A DNA stretch of 64,000 nt from a bacterium (GTDB lineage Bacteria > BMS3Abin14), in contig CP070719.1 of assembly GCA_020350725.1 (NCBI GenBank), positions 927,329 through 991,328 of the forward strand. The letters are read 5' to 3'. Below the pieces are notes generated by a model that ran no database searches, was not told the DNA's origin, and was given only the letters and a program-made list of their open reading frames with translations. Of the stretch, positions 44,830-52,868 are shown piece by piece; position 1 is the first letter of the stretch; every line of letters begins with the position of its first letter. Both the position numbers and the translations under genes were made by a program.

Positions 44830-45401
44830 GATCCATTGCCTCTCTGGGTTACGGCACCGGCGGATTGGACATGCTGGAGGATCCTCTCCCGGGCCCTGGA
44901 CAGTCTGGACATCACCGTCCCGATCCTGACCCCCGTCGTCCGGGCGATGTCCCTGTAGGACATCCCCTCCGAGGCCCTCAGGATGAATGTCCCCCGGAGC
45001 TCCGCGGAGAGTCCTTTCAGGGCTTCGTGGAAATGGTGCTCCATATCCCTGGTTTCCATCATCTCATGGGGGTTAGGGGCCGGGTCCCGGATATCGGGCA
45101 CCTCATTCACGGTGACGGCCCCCACCCTGCTTTTGGCCTTCCGGACGGTATTCAGGCTCGTGTTGTAGGCGATCCGCCTCAGATAGGGCCGGAAGGGTCT
45201 CTTCGGGTCGTAGGATGAAAGAGACCGGTAGAGACGCAGAAAGGTCTCCTGCGCCGCGTCATCGGCGTCATCGTGTGTTCCGGTAATGGATCTGGCCAGC
45301 CGGTACACGGACATCCGGTGCCGGTTGACCAGGTCCTCGAACGCCGCGAGGTCCCCCGCGGCTGCCCTTGCCGCCAATGTCTCGTCGCTGGATCCGGTCA
45401 A
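44826..45401 (-). CDS. ECF-type RNA polymerase sigma factor
   Basis: A 191-aa sigma-70 family protein with region 2 (DDADDAAQETFLRLYRSLSSYDPKRPFRPYLRRIAYN, about 45-85) and region 4 (GMSYRDIARTTGVRIGTVMSRLSRARERI, about 145-173), lacking regions 1 and 3. The start is a TTG at 45401 with GGAGG five bases upstream. It overlaps its anti-sigma gene, and the promoter motif on its 5' side recurs upstream of the divergent VWA gene, suggesting autoregulation. Confidence 0.92.
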   Translation of the reverse strand: MTGSSDETLAARAAAGDLAAFEDLVNRHRMSVYRLARSITGTHDDADDAAQETFLRLYRSLSSYDPKRPFRPYLRRIAYNTSLNTVRKAKSRVGAVTVNEVPDIRDPAPNPHEMMETRDMEHHFHEALKGLSAELRGTFILRASEGMSYRDIARTTGVRIGTVMSRLSRARERILQHVQSAGAVTQRGNGS

Positions 45402-45420
45402 ATCGCCTCCTGTCGTGTTT

Positions 45421-45449
45421 TATACCACAGGCAGCCCCGATTTATTCCC
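45421..45449 (-). promoter_or_regulatory. Candidate ECF-sigma promoter of the sigma/anti-sigma operon
   Basis: On the minus strand GGGAATAAA (45449-45441), a 15-base spacer, and GTATA (45425-45421). The same two boxes with identical spacing occur on the other strand before the VWA gene. The -10 lies 20 bases before the TTG start, so the leader is short but includes the ribosome site. Confidence 0.55.
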
Positions 45450-45493
45450 GTCGGATTGCCGGAAACCGGAAATTGGCGATCGGCAACGGATGC

Positions 45494-45589
45494 CAAAGTC
45501 CAAAACCTAAGATCCAAAAACAATGCATGAAAGACTGAACATATCCAAAGAATCCAGTTTTGGACCCTGGATTTTGGACTCTGGACTGA
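45494..45589. repeat. Inverted pair of 7-bp arrays between the divergent ECF sigma and VWA genes
   Basis: 45494-45520 (GCCAAAG, TCCAAAA, CCTAAGA, TCCAAAA) faces 45553-45589 (TTTGGAC, CCTGGAT, TTTGGAC, TCTGGAC). The arms are near reverse complements and lie between the two candidate ECF promoters. Confidence 0.65.
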
Positions 45590-45595
45590 TTCCCC

Positions 45596-45624
45596 GGGAA
45601 TAAACCCCTCCCCCACCGTGTATA
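45596..45624 (+). promoter_or_regulatory. Candidate ECF-sigma promoter of the VWA gene
   Basis: GGGAATAAA (45596-45604), a 15-base spacer and GTATA (45620-45624), identical in boxes and spacing to the motif before the sigma gene. The VWA start codon is 52 bases downstream of the -10 box. Confidence 0.55.
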
Positions 45625-45675
45625 CCGGGCAAACAGGGGTACTTTGACGCCCCATGGAACGCCAGGAGGTACGAC

Positions 45676-47040
45676 ATGAATAGAGCAGATCCCAGAACAG
45701 CATCATCCATTCCCCCCTTTCCGACATTTGTCCTTCTGACGGTGCTGGTGACATGCTTCGCGGTCCCGTCCGTGAGAGGGTCAGCCCTTGACCTGGAAGT
45801 AAGGCCTGGCAACCGGACGGTCCTCATTCCCGGACCCGGAACAGGAGACCTTCAGATCAGGATCATCGCACCGGACGGGGAGCCCGTCAACGACCGCCCC
45901 CCCCTGAACCTGTCCCTCGTCATCGACAAGAGCGGTTCCATGGCAGACGAGGGCAAGATCGACCATGTCAGGATGGCTGCCCACCGCCTGGTCGAGCGGA
46001 TGGGCGGGGACGATTATCTGTCCCTCGTCACCTACGACAACGATGTTCGGGTGCTTACCAGACCGCGTCCGGTGGCGGATCGCCACTATTTCCACCATCT
46101 CATCGACGGCATCCACCCCGGTGGACGGACCTATCTGTCGGGGGGGCTCGAGGAGGGCTACCGTCAGGCAAAAAAAGCCAGGCGGAGAGGTTACATCAAC
46201 AGGGTGCTTCTCCTTTCCGACGGCCTGGCCAACGTGGGCGTAACCGATCGTCGACAGCTCACCAGGCGTGCCGGGGGTATGTATGAAGACGGGATCTCGA
46301 TCTCGACCTTCGGTGTCGGATACCAGTTCGACGAGGACCTGATGACGAGGGTTGCCCGGGGCGGCGGGGGATCCTATTATTACATTTCCGATCCCGGCGA
46401 CATCCTCGCCGCCCTCAACAGGGAGTTCACCCTGGCCGCGAGGACAGTGGCGACGGAAGTGGAGATCGTCATCAGGCTGCTCGGCGGCTGCCGTTTCGAT
46501 TCCGTCATCGGTCACTCCTTCGACCGCGAGGGCGACTCCGTGATCATCCGTCTGGGCGATCTCTCCGCCGGTGAGCGCCGGACACTCATGGCCAAACTGC
46601 GGGTCTCCGCAGAGCAGACGGGCGAAATTCCGGTGGCCGACGTCTCCCTCCGATACCGGGATCCGGCATCCGGCGGCATCAGGTCGAACCGCACCACCCC
46701 TGTCCTCCTCGAGGTCGTCCGTGACGCCGACGAGTACAGCCGGGGCTTCGACAGGGACGTCGTGGAGACCAGGACCGTCATGGAATCAAGCGTAAGGGCT
46801 GAGGAGGCGGCCGAAAAGGTCGATTCCGGCGATCGGGAGGGCGCCCTGGGCATCCTGAGAAAGGTCGCCGACACCCTGAGAAAAGCCGCACCTTCCAGCC
46901 CCGCCGCCAGACAGGAACTGGAGCGCAACGAGGCCTATCAGGACCAGATCATGGGGATGGACGGGATGGACGACCGGCGGATCAACGAGGTCCAGAAGGG
47001 CGTCAAATACAGATCGTACCAGGAACTCCATCAGAAATAG
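45676..47040 (+). CDS. Secreted von Willebrand factor A domain protein
   Basis: A 454-aa protein with a signal peptide or signal anchor (hydrophobic 17-35), a VWA domain (about 78-250) with an intact MIDAS DKSGSM (D84, S86, S88), then a beta-rich region and a helical C-terminus (about 370-454). It resembles the YfbK-type exported VWA proteins. VWA domains bind ligands through a metal ion. Divergence from an ECF sigma/anti-sigma pair with a shared promoter motif suggests it is the main target of that sigma factor. AGGAGG precedes the ATG. Confidence 0.88.
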   Translation: MNRADPRTASSIPPFPTFVLLTVLVTCFAVPSVRGSALDLEVRPGNRTVLIPGPGTGDLQIRIIAPDGEPVNDRPPLNLSLVIDKSGSMADEGKIDHVRMAAHRLVERMGGDDYLSLVTYDNDVRVLTRPRPVADRHYFHHLIDGIHPGGRTYLSGGLEEGYRQAKKARRRGYINRVLLLSDGLANVGVTDRRQLTRRAGGMYEDGISISTFGVGYQFDEDLMTRVARGGGGSYYYISDPGDILAALNREFTLAARTVATEVEIVIRLLGGCRFDSVIGHSFDREGDSVIIRLGDLSAGERRTLMAKLRVSAEQTGEIPVADVSLRYRDPASGGIRSNRTTPVLLEVVRDADEYSRGFDRDVVETRTVMESSVRAEEAAEKVDSGDREGALGILRKVADTLRKAAPSSPAARQELERNEAYQDQIMGMDGMDDRRINEVQKGVKYRSYQELHQK

Positions 47041-47065
47041 GCCCTTCCAGGTGATTTTCAAGGCG

Positions 47066-47087
47066 AAGGGGGAGGAAACTCCCCCTT
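47066..47087 (+). terminator. Rho-independent terminator after the VWA gene
   Basis: A perfect nine-pair stem, AAGGGGGAG with CTCCCCCTT, closed by a GAAA tetraloop, 26 bases after the VWA stop and followed by a short pyrimidine tract (TCTCG). The U-run is short, but the stem is very stable. Confidence 0.75.
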
Positions 47088-47308
47088 TCTCGTCCCTGCA
47101 GGGTTTCCGGTGGTCGGAAATCGGGAGCGAGGAGGGACGATCAAGTCCCACATCTAGAGCTGCGCATTTTCAGACCCAGAACCGAGCATCCGGGTTCCCC
47201 ATGGTATCCGCACCTTTTTCTTCCCCCAACCTCCCCCCTCCGGTTTCGCTGGTTCAGACTCCCCGGTTCCCCCGACCGTCTAATCCTCTTAACGGGTCAA
47301 TGAAGATG

Positions 47309-47334
47309 TGATATTCATGTACATTGATATTCAT
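47309..47334. promoter_or_regulatory. Direct-repeat operator upstream of mlaE
   Basis: TGATATTCAT occurs at 47309-47318 and again at 47325-47334, with GTACAT between, a 16-bp period. Such spacing suggests cooperative binding of a regulator. It lies 60 bases before the mlaE start. No regulator is identified. Confidence 0.4.
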
Positions 47335-47392
47335 CTGACAAACGGGATTTAGAAAGCCGAACCGCTGCACGGGTTCGGGAGCGGGCAATTCG

Positions 47393-48184
47393 ATGTTGGC
47401 GAGATTCTTCGGAAAGCTGGGGCACGAGATCCTCTACTTCCTCGAGACGACGGGAAGGATGGGCGTATTCCTCTTCACCTGTCTCCTGTGTCTCGTCACC
47501 CCTCCCTACAGGATACGGGCCATCATCAGACAGACGTACTTCATCGGGGCGCGGTCATCCTTCGTCATCATCTTCACCGGCCTCTTCACGGGCATGGTCC
47601 TCGGTCTCCAGGGGTACTATACCCTCAGGAAGTTCGGCGCCGAAGGCCTGCTGGGTTCGGCGGTGGCGGTCAGCCTCCTCAGGGAGCTGGGCCCCGTTCT
47701 GACGGCCCTGATGGTCATAGGGAGGGCGGGATCGGCCATGTGCGCCGAGATCGGTATCATGAGGAACTCGGAGCAGATCGATGCTCTGGAGACCATGGCT
47801 ATCGATCCCTACCGGTTCGTCATGGTCCCCAAGTTCGGAGCCACGATCCTCTCCCTGCCCTTTCTGACCTTCATCTTCAACATGGTGGGCATCATGGGCG
47901 GGTACCTGGTGGGCGTTTCCCTTCTCGGCCTCACCAGCGGGGCCTATTTTCAGGGTATGTACCAGAATGTCGTCTGGGACGACATCGAGATGGGTCTGGT
48001 CAAATCCTTCGTCTTCGCCCTCATCGTCGTCTGGGTCGCCGCGTCCAAGGGTTACCACCTCCATCTGGAGAGATCGGGAGGCTTCGGTGCGGAGGGCGTG
48101 AGCAGAACGACGACCAGCGCGGTCGTGATGTCCTCGGTCCTGGTCCTGGTCTGGGACTATCTGATCAGCGCCATGATGCTCTGA
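47393..48184 (+). CDS. mlaE: Phospholipid-transport ABC permease
   Basis: A 263-aa MlaE-family permease with about five to six membrane helices. The family motif LLRELGPVLTALMVIGRAGSAMCAEIG is at about residues 98-124. With MlaF and MlaD it moves phospholipids between inner membrane and periplasm to maintain outer-membrane asymmetry. It is the first gene of the mla operon here. Confidence 0.94.
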   Translation: MLARFFGKLGHEILYFLETTGRMGVFLFTCLLCLVTPPYRIRAIIRQTYFIGARSSFVIIFTGLFTGMVLGLQGYYTLRKFGAEGLLGSAVAVSLLRELGPVLTALMVIGRAGSAMCAEIGIMRNSEQIDALETMAIDPYRFVMVPKFGATILSLPFLTFIFNMVGIMGGYLVGVSLLGLTSGAYFQGMYQNVVWDDIEMGLVKSFVFALIVVWVAASKGYHLHLERSGGFGAEGVSRTTTSAVVMSSVLVLVWDYLISAMML

Positions 48185-48237
48185 GGGCGAGGCAAAATCC
48201 TTGGACGGGTGTCCTGAACAACCGGCGAGAGAACGGT

Positions 48238-49038
48238 ATGAGCGAAGAGAGCAGAGAACCGATCATCCAGCTCATCGACGTCTGCAAATCCTTCGGTGAC
48301 CAGAGTGTCCTGGAGAACGTGAACCTGGACATCTTCGAGGGAACGACCACGGTCATCATCGGACCGAGCGGTACGGGCAAGAGCGTTATCCTCAAGCAGA
48401 TGATGGGACTGTTAAAACCCACGTCCGGCAGAGTCCTCGTCTTCGGACAGGACCTGTCCAGGATCAGCAAGCGGGAACTCCAAGCAATTCGAATGAATTT
48501 CGGGGTGCTGTTCCAGAACGTGGCTCTTTTCGACTCGATGAATGTTTTCGACAATGTAGCCCTCCCCCTGAGGGAGAGGACCAAAGCATCCGAGAAGGAA
48601 ATAAGGCAGAACGTCGAGGAGAAACTGGCCCTGATGGATCTGGATGGGGTCAACGAAAAATACCCGGCCCAGCTCAGCGGGGGGATGCTCAAAAGGGTCG
48701 GGCTGGCAAGAGCCCTCGTTCTGAATCCGAAGGTTATCTTCTTCGACGAACCGACCACGGGCCTGGACATCAACAAGAGCAACGAGATATACAGGGTCTT
48801 CTACCGGTCCCAGTTGAGGTTTAAATACACCTCCGTGATCGTCAGCCACGACGTGCCGAGGATCTTCAAACTGACCGACTACGTTGCCCTCCTGGCGGAC
48901 AGGACCATCGTCAATTCCATCTCCCCGGAGGACTTTCAGCTCTCGAAGCATCCTGCCATTAAATCCTTTGTCGAGACGACCATGGGACCCATCTACATTA
49001 GCGAGGAGGAGGAGGCCGATTATTATGAAAAAATTTAA
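48238..49038 (+). CDS. mlaF: Phospholipid-transport ABC ATPase
   Basis: A 266-aa ATPase. Walker A is IGPSGTGKSVIL, the signature LSGGMLKRVGLARAL and Walker B VIFFDEPTTGLD. It drives the MlaFEDB-type transporter. The ATG at 48238 begins the conserved sequence; an upstream open frame that overlaps mlaE is not real coding sequence. mlaD begins inside its last codons. Confidence 0.94.
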   Translation: MSEESREPIIQLIDVCKSFGDQSVLENVNLDIFEGTTTVIIGPSGTGKSVILKQMMGLLKPTSGRVLVFGQDLSRISKRELQAIRMNFGVLFQNVALFDSMNVFDNVALPLRERTKASEKEIRQNVEEKLALMDLDGVNEKYPAQLSGGMLKRVGLARALVLNPKVIFFDEPTTGLDINKSNEIYRVFYRSQLRFKYTSVIVSHDVPRIFKLTDYVALLADRTIVNSISPEDFQLSKHPAIKSFVETTMGPIYISEEEEADYYEKI

Positions 49039-49471
49039 TCTGGAGATCGCAGTCGGCATCTTCATGGTCGCGGGATTTCTCTGCTTCGCCTACATCTCCA
49101 TCAAGCTCGGTGACATCAACCTCTTCGGGAAGGACACCTACACGGTCAAGGCCCGCTTCAGCTCCATCTCCGGACTCAAGGAGGGGGCCAATATCGAGAT
49201 CGCCGGGGTCAGGGTGGGCAAGGTGGACAGGATCTCCCTCGATCAGGAATTCTACGAAGCTGTCGTTTACATGTCCCTGGACAAGGGGATCGTGCTCCAG
49301 GAGGACAGCATCGCGTCCATCCGGACGGCGGGTATCATCGGGGACAAATTCGTCAAGATCTCCCCCGGGGGCCTGGATGACCGCATCAAGGACGGCGGGG
49401 AGCTGGAGGAAACGGAGTCGGCCATCAACCTCGAGGAGCTCATCAGCAAATATATCTTCCAGGGGAAATAG
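49025..49471 (+). CDS. mlaD: MCE-domain substrate-binding protein
   Basis: A 148-aa protein with one N-terminal membrane anchor (about 7-27) and one MCE domain (SSISGLKEGANIEIAGVRVGKV, about 46-67), the usual size for MlaD. It forms the hexameric periplasmic ring of the Mla transporter. It overlaps mlaF by 14 bases. Confidence 0.93.
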   Translation: MKKFNLEIAVGIFMVAGFLCFAYISIKLGDINLFGKDTYTVKARFSSISGLKEGANIEIAGVRVGKVDRISLDQEFYEAVVYMSLDKGIVLQEDSIASIRTAGIIGDKFVKISPGGLDDRIKDGGELEETESAINLEELISKYIFQGK

Positions 49472-49484
49472 GGACCGGTCGTCC

Positions 49485-50303
49485 ATGCACCGCCTCCTGC
49501 CCACCTTTATCGGAGCAGCGATCCTCCTCTCGATGCTGGCCGGACCCTCCCGGGCCCAGGATCCGGTCCCTGCCGACGCGCCGTCCCGGTCGGGAGGGAC
49601 CGCCGTCGAGGAAGGCGACGATTTCGACAGGGAATTCGAGGACGATTTCAGCGATGACGCGGGAGAGGATGGGGAGGCCGTCACCGTCGCCGATCCCCTG
49701 GAACCCATCAACAGGGGGTTTTTCTGGTTCAACGACAAACTCTACTTCTACGTCCTGAAACCGGCGGTCAAGGTTTTCCGGATCGTACCGGAGCCGGCCA
49801 GAAAGTCCCTTCGCAACTTCTTCTCCAACCTCCTTACCCCCATCAGGCTCGGCAGTGCCCTCCTCCAGTTCAAGTTCAAGGATGCGGGGACCGAGCTGGG
49901 AAGGCTGGTCATCAACACCACCATCGGTGTCGGAGGACTCTTCGATCCGGCGAAGAAGCACTTCGGCATGGAGAAGAAGGAGGAGGACTTCGGGCAGGTG
50001 CTGGGTTACTACGGTATGGGACCGGTCTTTTACATCGTCCTGCCCTTCCTCGGACCCTCGAATCTCAGGGATGCCGCGGGAAATGCCGGAGATTCCTACA
50101 TGAATCCCCTGTCTTACCGGTACATCAAGACCAGGCACGAACTCACGACAACGGAACGCATGGTCGTAACGGCCGTCAACCAGGTCAACTCCCTGTCCCT
50201 GGACAGGGAGACCTACGAGATGATCAAGAGGGAATCCCTCGATCCCTACGTCACGATCCGGAACGCCTACATCCAGAACAGGGAGGGGAAGATCAGGGAA
50301 TGA
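49485..50303 (+). CDS. mlaA: MlaA/VacJ outer membrane lipid-asymmetry protein lacking a lipobox
   Basis: A 272-aa protein with the MlaA core (DPLEPINRGFFWFNDKLYFYVLKP, then GVGGLFDPA and GQVLGYYGMGPVFYIVLPFLGPSNLRD). E. coli MlaA is a lipoprotein; here the signal peptide (MHRLLPTFIGAAILLSMLAGPSRAQ) has no cysteine, so it is probably processed by signal peptidase I. A low-complexity acidic segment follows at about 38-65. The partner MlaC and transporter genes surround it. Confidence 0.92.
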   Translation: MHRLLPTFIGAAILLSMLAGPSRAQDPVPADAPSRSGGTAVEEGDDFDREFEDDFSDDAGEDGEAVTVADPLEPINRGFFWFNDKLYFYVLKPAVKVFRIVPEPARKSLRNFFSNLLTPIRLGSALLQFKFKDAGTELGRLVINTTIGVGGLFDPAKKHFGMEKKEEDFGQVLGYYGMGPVFYIVLPFLGPSNLRDAAGNAGDSYMNPLSYRYIKTRHELTTTERMVVTAVNQVNSLSLDRETYEMIKRESLDPYVTIRNAYIQNREGKIRE

Positions 50304-50307
50304 AAAG

Positions 50308-50377
50308 AAGTTGAAAGGTTAAAGGATAAAGGAGAAAGTAGAGATCGGACAATTGAAATCGGAAACCGGAGATTACA
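50308..50377. repeat. 7-bp tandem array between mlaA and mlaC
   Basis: Ten contiguous heptamers (AAGTTGA, AAGGTTA, AAGGATA, AAGGAGA, AAGTAGA, GATCGGA and so on) begin just after the mlaA stop. A further short heptad stretch is at 50466-50493. The period is exact although the word changes. Confidence 0.75.
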
Positions 50378-50564
50378 TATGGGAGAGTCAATATGGGACC
50401 CTGTCCTTGACTATTTCAGGGACTCCGATCAGGACCGGGTCAGGGGCTTACCCTCCTCAAATTCCCTTTTGGACTCTGGATCCCGGATTGGAGTCATTTT
50501 ATTGGACCTGGATTGAAACCGCCGGCGCATAATCAACGCCGTGCCAACAGCAATGGAGATCACG

Positions 50565-51176
50565 TTGAACAGAAAACTGATCGCAACTTTATCCCTTTTC
50601 CTTTTCACTTTCCCCTTGACCGCCGCCACTGCGGCGGCGACCGGGCCCCAGCAGACGGTGGAGCACATGGTGAACACGGCCATCGACATCCTCACCGATG
50701 AGGGCCTCGACGATCGGGCGCGACAGGATCGGGTCCGGTCCCTCGTCCTGGAGAGCGTCGATTTCAGATCCATGTCGCAGCGGATCCTGGCCCAGAACTG
50801 GAAACAGGCCAGTCCCGAGGAACGGGATCGGTTCGTTCAGCTGTTCATCGATCTCCTGGAGGCCACCTATATCGGCAGGATCGACGAATACTCCAATGAA
50901 AAAGTGGAGTTCGCCCGGGAAAGGGTCAAGGACGACAGGGCTATTGTGGACACCTTCTTCGTCACCGGTGACGCAAAGATCCCCATCGATTACAAACTCC
51001 TCAATAGCGGCGGCAAGTGGATGATCTTCGATGTCTCCATAGAGGAGGTCAGCCTGGTGAGTAATTTCCGGGAGACCTACTCTGAGATCATCCGAAAGGA
51101 TGGCCTGCAGGGCCTCCTGGAGCAGATGGAAACCAAGATCGAGGAACTCAGAACCGAAGGGAGCGCCGAAAAATGA
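50565..51176 (+). CDS. mlaC: MlaC-family periplasmic phospholipid-binding protein
   Basis: A 203-aa protein with a signal peptide (MNRKLIATLSLFLFTFPLTAATA) and the MlaC (Ttg2D) fold, including SQRILAQNWKQASPEERDRFVQLF and the C-terminal NFRETYSEIIRKDGLQGLLEQM. It shuttles phospholipid between MlaA and MlaD. The TTG at 50565 has GGAG at the correct distance; ATG 50553 and GTG 50541 are in-frame alternatives. The signal-peptide codons also follow the 7-bp rhythm of nearby repeats. Confidence 0.9.
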   Translation: MNRKLIATLSLFLFTFPLTAATAAATGPQQTVEHMVNTAIDILTDEGLDDRARQDRVRSLVLESVDFRSMSQRILAQNWKQASPEERDRFVQLFIDLLEATYIGRIDEYSNEKVEFARERVKDDRAIVDTFFVTGDAKIPIDYKLLNSGGKWMIFDVSIEEVSLVSNFRETYSEIIRKDGLQGLLEQMETKIEELRTEGSAEK

Positions 51177-51694
51177 GCGACCACGGACCGACCGTGGCGG
51201 AATGCACCGGCGGTGAAACCTGCGAAAACGCCGACTGCATCCAGAGCCTTTGCACCAATATGCAGGAAATAGCGGGATGCTTCAGCTACCTCGCCACGGA
51301 TGATCTGGCCACGATTGCCCGCTATTTCGCCACCCGCCATATGGAAGCGGGTCAGATCCTCTGGGAGGAGGGCGATCCATGCAGCTCCGTTGCCTTCGTC
51401 GTGCACGGCCATCTCGAGATCAAGAAGGAAACGGAGTTTCCCGGCAAGCAGGTTATCGTGGGCATCTACGGACGGGGAGCCGTCGTCGGTGAACTCTGTG
51501 TCCTGGACGACAGCCCGACGGCGGTCAGCGCGGTGGCCATGGACGATGTGGACCTCCTGATCCTGTCCAGGCAGGATTTTCAGCGACTTCTGGTCGAGGA
51601 CACCGCTCTCGGCCTCAAACTCCTCAAGGGGATGCTGTTCGCCGTATCCACCCGCCTGAAGAAATCCCTCGGCCGCCTGGCGGCGATCTTCTGA
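51173..51694 (+). CDS. Cyclic nucleotide-binding domain protein with Cys-rich N-terminus
   Basis: A 173-aa protein. The first 28 residues hold four cysteines (C11, C17, C22, C27); a cNMP-binding beta-roll follows (about 35-150) with GAVVGELCVLDDSPTAVSAVA in place of the phosphate-binding cassette. There is no C-terminal helix-turn-helix, so it is not a CRP-type DNA-binding regulator. It overlaps the mlaC stop (ATGA) and ends the mla operon, so it may modulate the transporter. The N-terminal cysteines may bind metal. Confidence 0.82.
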   Translation: MSDHGPTVAECTGGETCENADCIQSLCTNMQEIAGCFSYLATDDLATIARYFATRHMEAGQILWEEGDPCSSVAFVVHGHLEIKKETEFPGKQVIVGIYGRGAVVGELCVLDDSPTAVSAVAMDDVDLLILSRQDFQRLLVEDTALGLKLLKGMLFAVSTRLKKSLGRLAAIF

Positions 51695-51739
51695 TGCGGG
51701 ATCGGAGCGCCAAATCCGAGGTCCGAGACCCCGAGCCGA

Positions 51740-51812
51740 TTCCCCGATCTCCGATCCCTAAGTCTCTCATCTTCAATCTCTAATCCCTGATTTCTTATCT
51801 CCAATCTCAAAT
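51740..51812. repeat. 7-bp tandem array, reverse orientation of the ANATTRG family
   Basis: Read on the minus strand it gives AGATTGG, AGATAAG, AAATCAG, GGATTAG, AGATTGA, AGATGAG, close to the 42.2 kb array. It fills the spacer between the cNMP-binding gene and the convergent zinc-ribbon gene. Confidence 0.7.
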
Positions 51813-51849
51813 TTCTCTCCGGTTTCGCACTTCCCCTCTCCCCCCTACC

Positions 51850-52728
51850 CTAGCCCCTGGAGATCCTCCTGAACGTCTTCTCCACGGGGATATATTCCCG
51901 GACGAAGACGTTTGCGTGGTAGATCGTCACGAGCTTCTCCAGGAGGAGGACAGCCGACAGGATGGCCGCCACGGGCCAGCCTCCCTGGAACCTGGGATCC
52001 CCCGAAAAATGGCCCAGGAGAAAGAGGAGCAGGAAGACGATCAGGGATATTTCCACGATGGCGTCGGCGAGGCCGAGGAAGATATGCCGGGTGTAGAAAT
52101 AGCCGCCGCCGGGAAAAAGGATCGAGAGGAACCTCGCGGTGCGGGGATTCTTGAACTCCAGACGGCACCTGGGGCACTGGTAACGGGCCTCGACAAGGGC
52201 CGAATTGCACTTGGGGCAGACCGCATGACGGCCGCGGTACTGGGTTGAGGCGGAACTGCCCGTCATGTGGGCGGACAGGATCCTGCCCAATTTCTTGCCG
52301 TTGAGCACCCTGTGGAAGGTCTCGCCCCGTCCGCTCTTGTACCTGAACTTGATCTTCCGGCCCCCTTTGAGGCTCTCGATGTCCGTGAACCGGATCTGGG
52401 ACATGGAATTCCTGGGGGTGAACCCGGGAGTGGTGGGAAAATGGAGGATCCTCCTGTTCGTGACGACGAGAACGCATCTCCTGATGAAAAAGATCAGCCA
52501 CCCCGTGGTCAGTTCCTCGAGAACCGTGACGGGCGAGATGGCCCGCGCGGACAGGAGGATCTCCTCGTCGGGCTCGAGAACGTGTTTGAGAACGGGGACA
52601 AAGGACCTGAGGATGTTCAATTGCCTTCTCTTGATTCTTTCCCGGAACTTCCCGCCCAGGGTGGTAAAGGCCTCCCTGCCCCTGATGGGCAGATGGCGGA
52701 GAACATCCTCTCTCGGTACCTTTGACAT
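51850..52728 (-). CDS. Membrane protein with PH-like domain and zinc ribbon
   Basis: A 292-aa protein of no recognised named family. Residues about 45-150 look like a bacterial PH-type domain (LVVTNRRILHFPTTPGF, then IRFTDIESLKGG). A zinc ribbon follows (CPKC at about 170, CPRC at about 185), and two or more membrane helices occupy the C-terminal third (about 205-270). The ATG at 52728 has GGAGGGG upstream; the longer frame to 52836 is not supported. Zinc-ribbon and membrane architecture suggests an envelope or quality-control role, but this is a guess. Confidence 0.78.
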   Translation of the reverse strand: MSKVPREDVLRHLPIRGREAFTTLGGKFRERIKRRQLNILRSFVPVLKHVLEPDEEILLSARAISPVTVLEELTTGWLIFFIRRCVLVVTNRRILHFPTTPGFTPRNSMSQIRFTDIESLKGGRKIKFRYKSGRGETFHRVLNGKKLGRILSAHMTGSSASTQYRGRHAVCPKCNSALVEARYQCPRCRLEFKNPRTARFLSILFPGGGYFYTRHIFLGLADAIVEISLIVFLLLFLLGHFSGDPRFQGGWPVAAILSAVLLLEKLVTIYHANVFVREYIPVEKTFRRISRG

Positions 52729-52868
52729 CGTCCCCTCCCGTCCATCTCCGGCCTGGCATCCGGCCGGCGATGCTTGATCATATAATGTTTTCCGATGTTT
52801 TCCCATCACGATGCCACAGACAATCCTCTGCGGCATGGAACCCGAATGTCTGATAAGATGCTCGCACC

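Larger units (their letters stand above)
47041..47392. other. Spacer between the VWA gene and the mla operon
   Basis: The 352 bases hold no gene. A strong terminator lies just after the VWA gene (47066-47087), followed by an unremarkable C-rich stretch and, at 47309-47334, two direct repeats likely to be regulatory sites for mlaE. Confidence 0.6.

Noticed and set aside
47488-48237. Long N-terminal extension of the mlaF frame
   Set aside because: It overlaps mlaE in another frame; a conserved MlaF N-terminus and a normal start lie at 48238.
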